Source: Cymodocea nodosa (taxonomy: Eukaryota; Streptophyta; Magnoliopsida; Alismatales; Cymodoceaceae). Taken from it: a DNA stretch of 64,000 nt. A program made the position numbers and the translations under genes. Under the pieces are notes generated by a model that was not told the DNA's origin, made no database searches, and saw only the letters and a program-made list of their open reading frames with translations. Positions 11,531 through 23,544 of this stretch are shown piece by piece; the first letter of the stretch is position 1, and every line of letters starts with the position of its first letter. The stretch spans positions 9,439,001-9,503,000 of the forward strand of contig JAZBRI010000008.1 in NCBI GenBank assembly GCA_036874045.1. The letters are read 5' to 3'.

Positions 11531-12481
11531 CCATTTTGAGAAGGTACTCTAGGAAAAGAATATCTACGTTAAATGCCATGATCTTTACATTAATTATCCA
11601 TTTAATCATTTTCAAATTCAGTACTATGATCACTCCTAAGTTTTTGAACAGAAACAATTTGTTCATTTTGAATAAGATTGCAAAATAGTTTAAACTTTTC
11701 AAAAACTTCTGTCTTAGATGCTAGAAAATATACCCAAGTGTATCTATAGAAATCATCTATTAAAACAAATACATACGTTTACCACTAAGACTTATGATTC
11801 TTGTTGGTCCAAATAGATCCATATGTATAAGTTTTAAGACTCTCTTACTTGTTATATCAATATTTGATTTAAAAGAGTTTTTATGAAATTTTCCTAACTC
11901 ACATGCATCACGCATGAAATCCTTTGAGTATTTAATCTTTGGTAAACCTCTCACTAAATTTTTTATAAATAATTTATGCAACAATTTCATATTTATATGT
12001 CTGATCCTTCTATACCAAAGATATGCATCACTAGTTTCCACTAGCAAACATGAATTTGAATCAACTACATCAGAAGGTAAAGATAAAATATAGATATGAC
12101 CTTTTCTTTTAGCAATAAACTTCAGTTTGTCTATAATTTTGTCAATAATTTTACATACATTATCTTCAAATAGTATATAGTATCCATTACCAATTAGTTT
12201 TATAACACTTAGCAAATTAAATCCTAGCTTTTCTACATACAGTATATTCAAAATAACACAAGTAGGAGTTATTTGAACATTGCCCATACCTATGATTTTA
12301 TCCTTGCTTTTGTTTCCAAATATTACACTCCTTTTCTTAGTATTAGTAAAATTTATATGTAAGCTTTTCTATCCGATCATGTGAATTAATGTTTTACTAT
12401 CCAAAATTCATTTTGATGTTGTTCTCTCCTACAAAACAAGTTAAGAAGAACTGTTTCTTGGTACCTAACATCTTTGAGGAC
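11531..12481 (-). mobile_element. Ty1/copia protease to integrase fragment, fossil
   Basis: On the minus strand, a protease-like segment near 12390-12440 ('WILDSKTLIHM') is followed by 'KDKIIGMGN..ITPTC', 'VEKLGFNLLSVIKL', and a GAG-pre-integrase domain with 'LWYRRIRHINMKLLHKL' near 11990-12030. The integrase zinc-finger end ('DACELGKFHKNSF') and the start of its catalytic core ('LKLIHMDLFGPTR') come next, then a degraded core ('IDDFYRYTWVYFLASK') to about 11531. Similar protease sequence is at 18190-18450 on the plus strand. The piece is cut on both sides and broken. Confidence 0.8.
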
Positions 12482-14352
12482 TGTTTAGAATGAAAAAGTG
12501 TATAATATTAATGATTAAATGATGGTTAATTGCATAATATTTAGCTTATCATATGAGAATTAAGTCATTATGTTATAATTGCATTGTTATATGCTTTAAT
12601 GAAAGAATCTGCATAATTTCAGGAAATTAACGTTAATTAAGTATATTTCTAAATTGTTGGTGAATTACAAGTTTCTAATTCTTAAGTATTTGAATTTTCT
12701 ATTATTTTGGAGAGTTACAGTGCATGTACCAGACAGTTATGTTTTAAATGATTAAAAAATATTTTATTATTTTGTGGAGTACACGCGTTTTAATCGTAAT
12801 GCATAACTTAAGTGAATGTTCAGTAAGTTATCTGGTAACTATCTGAAATGCATTTGAGCATCGAATAGATAGGTTTGTAAGTATCTGAAATATATGAACT
12901 TGTTCTTTCTTTATTACACATGTTTTATGGTTAAATAAATGAAGTAAATCCATTGAGTTACACTAACTCAACAGACCATTTATTTTCTAATATGCCACTG
13001 TAGTAGTTACAGAAATAGGAAATTCAAAGGAAAACTACGATTGCATGTATCACACAAGAATTCACTCATGGAACGAAGAAGAAATCACCATCGTTGATAT
13101 GAATGAAGGAAATCCAACCGATCATTTAAGCAGAAGCAGTTATTACGAGAAGAAATATAAAAGAAGAGGAGGAAGACAAATAAGTGTGTGTATGTAGGTG
13201 AAGAACTGCGTTAACTACAAAAAGCATCGAAAGTTCCTTGAAGCTCCACACCACCACCAAAATCACCAACTATCAGAGGTCTGTGATTGATACTTTCTGG
13301 ATGTTAGGTCGATTCCAAGCCAAACACGGTGATTAATAACCACTATGAGGAGTGATCGCGTCACAAGAAGGGAAACAATTTTCACCAAGCACCGACTCAT
13401 ATCTCAAGAGATTGTAAAGCTTCTAGCCTTGGTTTCGGGTTGATGCCAATATACTAAAGAGGAGATTATTTTACAATTCTTGATTCGCAATTCTATAGGG
13501 AGAGGAGGCAAAATTGTAAGTGATTAAGTTTTTAGTGGTGTAATCGCATTACATGTAGTGCCAGAAGTTTTTACTATCGATAGAGATTTTTATATTTCAT
13601 TTTTCACTCATTTTCAGGAACATATCAAAATAAAAATACCAAAAATAACAAATTATCTATGTTTACATTTAGTATTAAAGTATTGTATTGTTTGTTTTGT
13701 ATTGTGATTAATGCTATCATTGTTAGTATTGTGAATGTTTTATGTTTGTTTGATTCAGAAAATAGAAAATAGTTTATTGATTATTGAAATTGATTCGTTT
13801 TAGATACTTAAAGATTTTAATGATTACTGTTTAAAATATCTGAATGTTAGTGATGCTCAATTACAAACCTAATATTAACTAACATTAAAGAGCTTAATTG
13901 ATGTTATTTACATTTTGTGGAACTGCCCAATGGTTGGTCAAATTCCTTTGTAAATAGCAATATTTAACTAGAAAGGTAGGCTCATGGAGTTAACTTAAGT
14001 TCACGAGGTTAGTCCATTGAGTTAACCATAACTCTATAAACTAAGTCTGTTGTTTTAACTATAACTCAATAGAGTACTTAATTAAATACTTATAAACTCC
14101 AATATAAAAATAGAAATAGTGCACAATTCTTACTCAATCTCTATAGGATCGATTTGTACTTGTACACAAAATACAATATACACTATGCACTTGCAGTTAA
14201 AATATAAATTGGAATTAATATCTAATTTGTGTAAAAGGTTGTTTGTTTACTTCTAAAAGAATTTATTAATATAAGCACAAAAACAAATCAAACAAGTTTT
14301 TTTGGCATTGTTGTATAAACAAGTTTATGATTTAACTTTTCACACCAATATA
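12482..14352 (+). mobile_element. Ty3/gypsy 5' LTR (family A, long form), element 1
   Basis: This plus-strand LTR of about 1.87 kb starts TGTTTAGAATG and is followed by a primer site and gag leader, so it is a 5' LTR. A TATA-like box ('atataaaag') lies at 13155-13163. The R/U5 block ('aatctctataggatcgattt', then 'caatatacactatgcacttg') is at about 14135-14200. U3 carries paired 'gttgagttacactaactcaac' motifs. It is the only family A copy in the window on the plus strand. Confidence 0.85.
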
Positions 14353-14359
14353 AGTTTTC

Positions 14360-14377
14360 TGGTATCATTGCCGGGGA
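14360..14377 (+). promoter_or_regulatory. Gypsy primer-binding site (tRNA-Asp type)
   Basis: 'tggtatcattgccgggga' begins eight bases after the LTR end. It closely resembles the TGGCGCCGTTGCCGGGGA primer site that I recall for Athila-group plant elements, thought to pair with tRNA-Asp. Confidence 0.75.
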
Positions 14378-14439
14378 TTGAGAAACTAAGCAACTGTGAG
14401 TGTTGTTTTATTTTAATAGCAGATGGGGTGTTGTGTGTT

Positions 14440-15157
14440 TTATTCTATAATTGAGAATATGGCATATGTTTATGCTCAAAGATTTCTAAAACTTGTAGTT
14501 AGCATATGTGAATTCTACAATTTGGAAGGTCATGACATCTCTGATTGTTTGAAATTGAGATGACTACAGATGGTTAGATCATAAGAACAACAAATGAATT
14601 ATATTCAATGTAATAGAGCTGAGTATGAGAATCTTATAGTTTACCCAACTAATAGTCAGTTTAGAATATGTAATATGTTGAGAGATAAGGAAGTTTGGGA
14701 TAGGTATGATAGACTAGAGTGTAGTTTAGAATAAAACATGGACAAACTAGAATAATACATGTGTCAGCAACAAGAAATCAACTAATTAAATTATAAGGAA
14801 GAATATTTAGAACCTAAAATTGATATCATATATGAAACTAAAAAAACCATAATGAAAATTGATCAAAAATTGAATGCAATGAGACTAGATGATTTGAAAG
14901 AAAGCTAAAAATATTAGATGAATTTACAATGAAATTACAGGTTATGTAACAGGAAAACACAAATGAAAACCTTAATACTACAGATGTACATAATTTGTAA
15001 GACATACAGACAAAAGAAAATATCAATGCAATAGAATTTAAAGAATGTAATTTAAAACAAGAACACTTGAAGATCGAAATTATGAAAATGAAATACAAGA
15101 ACATCATGAAAGTAATAAAAATCAGGAAGATATATGTATAACATTAAGATCTGGAAC
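14440..15157 (+). mobile_element. Ty3/gypsy gag C-terminal part (element 1), fossil
   Basis: After the leader, the reading resembles 'ENMAYVYAQRF', a zinc-knuckle-like 'ICEFYNLEGHDISDC', then a long hydrophilic tail with 'IYETKKTIMKIDQ', 'KLNAMRLDDL' and 'ICITLRSGT'. It matches the minus-strand gag at 5490-6330. The N-terminal capsid part is absent, as in that copy. A copia E LTR interrupts it at 15158, after the sequence GGAAC. The matching continuation, in opposite orientation, is at 38143 and below. It is broken. Confidence 0.78.
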
Positions 15158-16327
15158 TGTTAGGTATTTAATTTTGATGATATATGCTTTATTAACGTAT
15201 TTAAATAAGTCTACATAATATTCTCTAAGTATAATAGTTAATAGATTATCGAAAAGTTTCATTTTTATGTTGGATAAATTAAAGATTTACGAAGAGTTAG
15301 ATTTGCAATAGTTAAACTTTCGGATAGTTAATGTTTCATTTTTGTTGAATACTTTATGTTAAAAACTTGTATAGTTAAGGTTATCTGCACATGTGTTTTT
15401 AATGTTTTAAGTTGTCACATATTTTCCATATGTGTTCGGTAATGAAAAATTGAATAGTTAGATAACTGTTCGAGTTTTTATATGCATGGATAGATAACTG
15501 TTCGAGTTTTATAAAAGGACTAACGAATAGATAAGTTTCTTTGTTTAGTCACGTGTTTTGCAGATGCAAAAAACTCGAAGAGTTAAAGGATAAGTGTTCG
15601 AGTTTTTACAGAACATAAAGGAAAAATATTCGACTAAATCGAAGACTTAGAAGATATTTTACAAGACTCTAGGAAGATAAAGTTTCGGGGAATCTACGAA
15701 GTGGAGATCATGGAAATTCAAAATGTTAGTGAGAAAGTTGAAATTAAAATAGAAAGTAATTTGGATTAGAGAGAAAATTAGTATGTGGATTATGGATTAT
15801 GGATTGTAGATCAAGTGGATGAACATCCTGAAGGTGAAAGACAATAGAGTTCGACTACTAATATAGAGTACGAGCTACATTACAACAGAGGATCCCAATC
15901 TCAAAAACCAAGTCTGAATATTCATATTCTAAAAAATTCTCCAACATCAAAAGAAGTTCGAAATTCCAAGCAATTTTAGAAAAGGAGCTGCAAACATAAG
16001 AAGTTTGGAAATTCAACAATTGGAGAAGAAGAGATACAGAAGCTGAGCAAAGAGAAAGAAAGAAGCTGTGTGCATAAAGATCAGATTATATACAATTCAA
16101 AATTAGTTTTGAATAAGAGCTTTGTTTTCCTATTTGAATTGTATATTGAACATTACTGTATCAAAAACGTCAAGAAGGGAATTGAGTTGAAAAAATATTG
16201 TAAATTCTGTCTTGAAATAAAAGAATAGAATTTCATTTACGAGTGTTTTATGCTCTTGTTTTATTTGCTAGTATTTAATTACTAAAGACACAATTCACCC
16301 CTCTCTTGTGATACAGACGATCCTACA
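15158..16327 (+). mobile_element. Copia 5' LTR (family E)
   Basis: This 1,170-bp LTR starts TGTTAGGTATTT and ends GATCCTACA, followed by a tRNA-Met-type primer site and gag. U3 holds an array of 'aactgttcgagttttt', 'ctcgaagagttaaag' and 'gttaaactttcgga' motifs around 15290-15620. The R/U5 end carries 'acaattcacccctctcttgt', typical of plant copia LTRs. Related LTRs are at 38144-39346 (minus) and 48409-49626 (solo). Confidence 0.88.
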
Positions 16328-16329
16328 AC

Positions 16330-16341
16330 TGATATCAGAGC
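16330..16341 (+). promoter_or_regulatory. Copia primer-binding site (initiator tRNA-Met type)
   Basis: 'tgatatcagagc' directly follows the LTR end. It matches the TGGTATCAGAGC primer site shared by plant Ty1/copia elements. Confidence 0.85.
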
Positions 16342-16427
16342 TTTCATTATTATCATAATTAAAAGCCTTCATTTCTCTATTTAGGAATCAGTTTTTCCTG
16401 TCATTTACTACAGATCATCTGTTTAAA

Positions 16428-16708
16428 ATGGATAATTCTGAAATCTTAGTTATGACTGAACGACAGACCACTAATCATCCTCCTATGTTCGAATGTAGCA
16501 ATTATAGCTACTAGAAATATAGGATGAAAGTATTCTTTCAGTCAATTGATTTCAAATTATGGCATATAATTAGCAATCCTATAGTGTTAGTTACGACTCC
16601 CTATGATACTTAGACTTTTGATGAAAATGAGCGAATGACATTGAATGCTAAAGGTTTAAACATCTTGTTTTGTGCTTTATCTCATGATCAATTTAATAAA
16701 GTTTCTAT
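16428..16708 (+). mobile_element. Ty1/copia gag N-terminus (family E), fossil
   Basis: This starts at an ATG 87 bases after the primer site. It reads 'MDNSEILVMTERQTTNHPP', then 'YRMKVFFQSIDFKLWHII' and 'LNAKGLNILFCALSHDQFN', the N-terminal signature of plant copia Gag (UBN2/DUF4219-like). It is cut at 16708 by the start of a family C LTR. It is broken. Confidence 0.82.
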
Positions 16709-17052
16709 TGAGTATTTTGTTTTGATGACGTATGCTGAATGAAAATAATCATATTTGCTCAGTTACTATTGCTTGTGAAAAGAAATTAAAATCATTAATT
16801 AATACAGAAAAAGCTTACTGGCATAAATACTTGTATGTATTAGATCTGAAGTTAATAACTAGTCGTTTCGTTACATTAATTTCTCATTTAACTAAACGTT
16901 AAGTTAACGTGTGTTGTTATTAAAAAGCATGATATGTTTTAAAGTTATATCTTTTGTATCATAAACAGTGCACGTTTAGACAACTTGTTAAGTTAGAGTT
17001 TTGTTTATATAGAGGTCACGTGAGAACTCGTTAAGTTAGAGACTTAAAGGAT
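16708..17052 (+). mobile_element. Copia LTR fragment (family C)
   Basis: This matches the first ~340 bp of the LTRs at 23560 and 32351: 'gagtattttgttttgatga', 'cttactggcataaatacttg', then 'gacaacttgttaagttag' and 'gtcacgtgagaactcgt'. It then jumps to copia gag sequence. The remainder of the LTR, the primer site and the gag start are missing. It probably marks the 5' boundary of the C element whose 3' LTR is at 23560. Confidence 0.75.
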
Positions 17053-18460
17053 AATATCTGATCCTGAAAGTCATTCAGATTTCAACTTTGATGAATTATT
17101 ATGTGCTTATCATGCATTATTACAAAAACTTAAAGTATGTAAATTGAAAAATAAGAATATTAGAAAATCTTCATCCATTATTGAAGAAGAAAATTGTTTC
17201 CTGTCTACTACTTTAGAAAAGTTTAAATGTGATAATGAAAATCATGCTAGAGATTTGCAAAAATTTAGATTTAATGAATGTATCTTGCATGAACAAATAC
17301 AAAATATAAATGCTGAAAAATTAAAGATAGAATCTGAAAATGAAATGTTGAGAAACAATATAAATGAACTTGAATTATAGATAGATAAATTAAAACTGAG
17401 AGAGCTGAATTTAAATTGTACCATTGAAAAATGGAATTTAAGACAAACTAAGTTAAACAAACAAACTAGTACCCCTGCGGTGTCTTATAAATTTGGCTTA
17501 GAATTTGATTATCCTGAATCTCAAGCCAATAAAGGATTTATTAGTTGCAGTTCAAGTAAATCTAAGACTAAAATTCCTTTTATTATGAAACAAGGTAATA
17601 AATATGTAGAAGTAGGTAATTCAAGGGATGAATCATGTAGTAATAATATAAATCAATGTGATTTGTCAAATTGTACTTCTAACATGACTATTAATGTTTC
17701 TAAAAATCTTGTTTCTTGTTCTCGAAATTCAGTTTCTAATGTTTGTAAAATTTTAGACAATTGTAGTAAACTGAAAATTCAGAAACCTGAGCATGTAATT
17801 CAATACACTAGTATTAGACCAATTACAAATTTTGCATGTGATAAAACTAAAAATTCTTGTGCAGAAAAAGATTTTGTATGTACGGAAAATGTTAATACAT
17901 GTACAAAATCTTGGTATGAACTTACTGAAATGTATGAGCATGACCAAAATAAATTAAAATCTGATAAAAATCCGTTTGGTCTTGATTATACTACATCTGA
18001 AAACAAAAAGAATGATTGTAAAAGCAATAATGCTATATGTAAGTATGAAGCTAATGATAAATCAATATTACTTATAATTAATAAGAATATAAATGATAAT
18101 GTTAAACTATTTTTAAACAAAAAGAAGAAATATGCGTTTAATGAACTTGGTCCTCAACAACATTGGGTACCAAGAAAAAGTTTTTCTTAAGTTGTGTTGC
18201 ACGAGGAAACAACATCAAAATGGATCTTGGACAGTGGAGCGTCAAGCCACATGACCAGACAAAAAGTCTATTACAAATTTTTACAAATACCGTGAAAGAA
18301 AGTGTAAGATTTGGAAACAAAAGCAAAGATAAAATCATAGGTATGGGCAATGCTCAAATAACTCCTACTTGTATTATTTCGAGTGTACTATATGTAGAAA
18401 ATCTAGGATTTAATTTGTTGAGTGTCATAAAACTAACTGAAAATGGATAAAGGTATAGTT
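17053..18460 (+). mobile_element. Ty1/copia gag C-terminus and protease (family C element), fossil
   Basis: A coiled-coil region (17144-17460) with 'IRKSSSIIEEENCFL' and 'LHEQIQNINAEKLKIESENE' heptads is followed by a long Ser/Cys/Asn-rich linker (17480-18130). 'GPQQHWVPRKSFS' comes next, then a protease start with 'WILDSGASSHMT' (the DSGA active-site motif) near 18220-18260, and 'IIGMGNAQITPTC'. The linker is open for over 230 codons. Integrase and most of RT do not follow, and the next sequence is the RT/RNase H end. Similar to 2335-3495 and 12300-12440. Confidence 0.82.
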
Positions 18461-19261
18461 TTAAATCAGGAAAAATATGCAGATGAAATGCTTAAGAAAT
18501 TTAATTTTAATGATACAAGGATTCGAGGAACTCCTATAAGTACTTCTTTAAAGTTAGAGATTGATGACATAGGAAAATCTATAGATTAAAGAAAATATAG
18601 AAGTATGATTGGTTCTTTACTTTATTTGACTGCTAGTAGACCTGATATTATTTTTGCTGTGTGTGTTTGTGCTAGATTTCAATCTAATCCTAAAGAATCA
18701 CACTTAATTGCAGTTAAAAGAATATTTAGATATATACAATGAACTAAAAATTTCGAACTGTATTATTCTAAGGATAGTTCAATAGATCTTATAGGATATA
18801 CTGATGTTGATTATATAGAATTTAAATTTGATAGAAAGAGTACTAGTGGCACATGTCAATTATTGGGAAATAATTTGGTGTCATGGTTTAGTAAAAAGCA
18901 AAACTGTATAGCACTTTCTACTACAGAAGCTGAATATGTTGCTGCTACACTGTGTTGCACTCAGATTCTAGGGATAAGGCAAACTTTAGAAGATTTTGGA
19001 TTATCTTATGATACAACTGAGATTTATTGTGACAGTAGTTATGCAATAAATCTTTCCAAAAATCCTGTATTACATTCAAGAGCAAAGCATATAGAGGTTA
19101 GACATCATTTTCTAAGAGATAACGTAATTAAAGGAAAAATTAAATTAGAATTTGTGTCTAGTAAAAATCAATTAGCTGATATATTTACAAAACCTCTAGA
19201 TGAAAATACATTCTGCAACATTAGATTAAATTTAGGTATTTGTAGGCTATGTAATGTGTAA
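18455..19261 (+). mobile_element. Ty1/copia RT end and RNase H (family C element), fossil
   Basis: This contains the RT thumb/RNase H region: 'YADEMLKKFNFND', '[16 protein letters not shown]', 'FKFDRKSTSGTCQLLG', 'SWFSKKQNCIALSTTEAEY' and 'IYCDSSYAINLSKNPV'. It ends with 'RAKHIEVRHHFLRD' and 'QLADIFTKPL', the usual copia Pol C-terminus. The last 130 codons are open. The join to protease near 18455 shows a large internal loss covering integrase and RT palm. Whether the loss arose before or after insertion cannot be told from one copy. Confidence 0.9.
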
Positions 19262-20333
19262 AATGCTTAAACTTCACATAAAAAGATAAATATTATTGAT
19301 GATGTTGTTCACCTCATAGATATTATATACTTATTATAAATATCTAAACTGCTGCTTAAGACACTATGTATTTATTGTAAAATCATAGTAGTATCTTATT
19401 GATTTTAAGTAGTTTATCAATTTTAATGGTTTTTACGATTTTAAGTGGAAGTATAAATGAAAAACATTAAATACTTCTAACATTCTGAAATTTTGATTAA
19501 ATGTTTTCTTTGAATCAAGGAAAGTGCATATGATCATGTATAAATTTGACTTAATTGATTAAACTTGTAGAATAATTTATATGTAACTCATCTTAAACTG
19601 TAAATTAAAAGTATAAGCTTATTGAAACTGATTCATATTCTCAGTACAATCATAGAAGTAAAAATTGTATGAGATTTGTGTTTTATTGCATCTGTATTAA
19701 TGGAATACATATATACTGTGCTTAAAATGAAAAGTACTTACAAAGTGAAAATCTTTGAGAGTTTATTGATCGGTTTGATCACGAGCCTTTTGTAATTGAG
19801 CAGATAGGTATGTAAGAATTGTTGTCTTGAAAAAAGATTCTTTAAATCTGGCAGCCTAAGGTCTTGATCAGATCTAGGATTGTTGACTGAAAACTCATTA
19901 CACAGGTACATTAGAAAGCTCTTGTATGATTCAAGCTTTTCAAACTAACTTTTAAAGAAAATTATCAATATTCACTATTTTAAAAAAAGAAAAAAAAAGG
20001 TGTTTTTGTTAATTACAGATATCTTTGAATCGAATATAGTTTCTACCAATATGACTATTGAGTTATTGCATCAACATTAGTACTTCTGAAAACATTTATT
20101 TGAGATACATTCTTTTATTCTCCTTGAATTAATCACATTGAGTTCAAAGTTGTGTTTTGATTCATATACAGTAGGAATTGATTCTAGAAATCATTTTTGA
20201 TGAAGTCAGAATAACAGAAGTCTCTGAAAAGAAAATTTAAAAGTATAGTTATACTTAACATCTATTGTCACTACAAGTATATTTTGAATTTTGATTGAAT
20301 ATATTTGAAGTATATTTGTAGGGGGAGGATTAA
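19262..20333 (+). mobile_element. Copia post-pol noncoding region with a block shared with a gypsy 3' region
   Basis: No ORF. About 19480-19985 matches 43375-43860 closely. Shared blocks are 'gattaaacttgtagaat', 'tgagatttgtgttttattgc', 'tttgatcacgagccttttgt', 'gatcagatctaggattgttg' and 'aaagctcttgtatgattcaa'. The region ends in a purine run, 'gtagggggaggatt', near 20321-20334, which resembles a polypurine tract. Confidence 0.6.
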
Positions 20334-20842
20334 CAATGTCGAAAACAGATTAATATAATTTAGAATACAAATTTTAGTTAATCTGAATTAATGTACTCTT
20401 AAAATCTTGATGAAATAATTTAAAAAGACAAATAAACTATTTTAGATTCAAAGGAAAAAATGTTCAAATAGTTTAAATGTTCTCAAGATAATGTTAAGTT
20501 TAGCGTGTGGGTTGTTTCCGAAATGTTTCAGTTGGAAGCATCCGAAAATTATTTTAAGTGTACTAACTAGACGTTATGTTAGATAAGGTAATATGTAAAA
20601 CTACATCTAGATAGCGTTTTACTCGTTAGGTTAGTTAACTCAACGAGTTATACTTGAATATTTCGGGTACCTCGATTGAATAAACTTTATTCAATATTTA
20701 TTTAATTTCTAAACCCGACTTCTCTTCACGTTGAGCTATACGCCTAAAAACCCTATTTAAACACTTATTACACGGGCACTTAGGTTATTTGTAAACTTTG
20801 TCAAGAAAATATTTCCCGCTGTTGCTGTTACAACCTGCGACG
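20334..20842 (+). promoter_or_regulatory. Promoter-like region upstream of ORF3
   Basis: This contains short motifs like those in the LTR U3 regions: 'gtttccgaaatgtttcag', 'actcgttaggttagttaac' and 'tcaacgagttatac'. A TATA-like box TATTTAAA lies at 20754-20761 inside 'aaaaaccctatttaaacact', about 82 bases before the ATG at 20843. The layout suggests that ORF3 may be transcribed from its own start. This is inference from position and composition. Confidence 0.45.
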
Positions 20843-23063
20843 ATGGTCTCCAAGTTCTACAAAGGTCGTGGCAGAGGAAATGCAAAAGGAAAAGAAATAG
20901 AGGATGATGAAGTTCCACGTACTTGGTTCAAGAAAATATTTCGAGTAGACAAAAGGTTAGCAGAAATTTATAGTGAATATTTCTTTCCTGAAGGTATACT
21001 AAATGAAGTTAGACAAGAACTCTAAAATACTGATGCTAGTATTACATACATGGGGATTCAAAGTAATTTTGATAGAGAATACAGAATGAAATATGCCGAG
21101 ATTGCATTTTTGGAACAGTATGCAAAATATTTGGAAAAATGTGTAGGTTCATCAAATAGAACTTCTCAAACTCCTATAAACGGTACAAAACTACATGCAT
21201 TTGTGGAAGAGCATGAATCAGCTATCCCTACTCCTTTATATTCAAAACAAGTAGAATCAAATATTGCTGTAGACAAAGCAAAAGTTGATAGTCTTCGAAA
21301 GGCCATAGCAATTGAGAGTGCTTTAGAAGAATTAAAGCAAAAAACTTTTATGGAGCAATTTGAAAAGAAAACAGCAATACCTGAAGAAGAGAAACAGAAA
21401 TGTTATAAAAGAAACAAAATCAGAAAAATTATGTCTAAGGAAACAAAGTCTATTGGAAAAGGACAATTAGATGAAAATTTATTTCCAAAGGACAATTGTA
21501 TGTCTAGACATTGTACCTTATTGTGCATCTGATAAACTCATCAGTTCCGAACACACTGAAACTGATGAAGATAATGAGACTTTATTTTCCCTTGCTAAAA
21601 AGCTTGAGAAGAAATACAAGTCAAATATGAGCTCAAGTTTTTCTATTAGTACGAGTCCTAATGATGTAGAAATTGACAAATCAAAGCACCAGGCACCTGA
21701 CATTGAATAAATTATTGCAGATATAATTGACAATGTTGAGGCAATAACTAGTTCACAAGTTGAATTGTCTGGAGTAGCAAATATTGAAAATGTTAAAACT
21801 CCAGAAGAGCTAAAAGTTAACTAGCCTTCTACAGAATCTATAGAAGCAGAGTCTGAGAATTCACAGCATAACTCAATGGAAATATCTGTTGAACAAAATG
21901 AACAATTACAGACAAATACAACGGCTATAGAATTTGTGAAACAATTGAACTCTGAACATTCTATAGAGACTAACCAGATGAATGTTGAGCATATTGAAGA
22001 TGTTCCTAACACTGTTGAAGCTAAAGAATCAAGCTTACCTGAGCAGCTTCAAGATAATATTTTGGAAGAGGAACAATATGACATTCATTTTGAAGAAGAA
22101 GTTCCTGAAGATGAATTAAACTCTGAATCACAGCTTCAGGTATCACCTTCTCTGTGTACAATATTACAAATTCAAGGTAATACAATTCATTTTAGATCTG
22201 AAGAAGTATTGCAGAAATACAATAATCTGATTACATGTCAGATTTTGCATGCTCGTCCAATAAAATTCAGAAATTTGATAGAAATAAGATATCTGTTTGA
22301 GTTTTAAGGCCTCATTAAATTCTTGCCAGTAGGAATGAAATGGAAGCAATACACAGAGCTTATTGCAGCTTTTTATAGCAATCTGGTCAAGAATGGAAAT
22401 TTTCTGAAAATTCAAATAAATGAACAGGAGTTTATATTGTCTTCTGAGTTAATTTTTAAAGTGTTAGGATTAAAGAATGAAGGTGTTGTTGTTACAAATA
22501 GATTTGACATGATAAGACAACTGGAATGGAACATTCAGTCTTTATCAAAAATTCCAGATGTATATTCTGAAATGAGATTAATGGAAAATCTAAATACAGA
22601 GGCAAGGTTTATTGCAAATATACTACATGCAAATTTATTTCAGAGAGTCGGACACAATTTGGAAGTCAACAAAAGCTGTTTATATGCAACTTATGGCCTG
22701 CTGAATAGAATTCAAATAAATTGGTTTGATGTTTTTATGTCTCAAATACAGCATATGAGTTCAAAGTTATTTTATGGTGATGTTGTATGTAGAATCCTTG
22801 CAAGCCAATTGACTTTATCCGACTGGCATTTTGAAACTAAAGGCGTGAGATCATTTAGTGTTAAAGATTTGCAAAAATTTCAAGCCATGCATAAACCTCA
22901 ACGACAACAACAACAACAACAAAGTTATTCAATTCAAGCAGAATAGCAAACTCAGCAATCTCCTGACTTAGATGCAATGCTTAACAACATCAGAAATGAT
23001 ATTAGGCATCTAGGAGATAAAATATGTAATGCTATAAGTGATATACTTAGGAGGGGTCGATAA
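20843..23063 (+). mobile_element. Copia third ORF (ORF3, putative plant transposon protein-like), fossil
   Basis: This is the best-preserved ORF3. The order is: a basic Gly/Arg start 'MVSKFYKGRGRGNAKGKE'; 'EIYSEYFFPEGILNEVRQEL'; a segment with 'FDREYRMKYAEIAFLEQY' and 'AIPTPLYSKQ'; an acidic, low-complexity middle (21540-22140); and a globular C-terminal domain (22190-22880) with 'YTELIAAFYSNL', 'EFILSSELIFKVLGLKNEGV' and 'FIANILHANLFQRVGHN'. A Gln run and a short coiled tail 'IRNDIRHLGDKICNAISDIL' follow. The 'FYSNL...LGLKN' domain resembles the 'putative plant transposon protein' (Transposase_32) family, from memory. It lies between pol and the polypurine tract. Broken into several reading frames. 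Function unknown. Confidence 0.7.
22898..22923 (+). repeat. CAA microsatellite encoding a Gln run
   Basis: Seven or so CAA repeats, broken once by CGA, code for consecutive glutamines just after the globular domain of ORF3. A degenerate CAA-rich stretch occupies the same position in the ORF3 copy at 28620-28700. Confidence 0.85.
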
Positions 23064-23544
23064 CTGTTTTTGTTTGTTTTTGAATAAGAATTGTAATGTT
23101 TGTATTACTTGTTTGATTCATTGAATAATACATTTTTCTGTAAATGTGTTCCATTATTATTCTTTTTTACAGAAAGAGTTGTTGTAATTATATCTCTTAT
23201 ATATATATATATTCTCTATAATTATCTTTTTGATTAATGACAAAAAGGAAGAGAAATATTATAAAAAGATGATTATGATCTTAATTACATATATATTATA
23301 AAAGGAGATGCTATTTAAATAGTTATTGTAATCTGACAGATGATAATTAGAAAACTAATACTTATATAATTATTGACGTCTGAGAGTTTTAGTTCTGAGA
23401 GGTAAAATTTACACAAACAATATAAATAAGCTTAAGTGAACTTAAGTCAACAAACAAGTTTGTTGAATTAAAAGTTAACCCAACGAAGGTGCTTTGTTGA
23501 GTTAAAGATATTTCATAATTGATTTAATATGGTTTTGTCATCAC
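23064..23544 (+). mobile_element. ORF3 3' untranslated region of the family C element
   Basis: AT-rich, no ORF. It includes a (TA)n run near 23198-23212 and 'aactcaacgaa'-type motifs near 23470. It leads into the polypurine tract. Confidence 0.6.

Noticed and set aside
14838-15107. Minus-strand Phe/Ser-rich frame
   Set aside because: Shadow of the gypsy gag tail on the plus strand.
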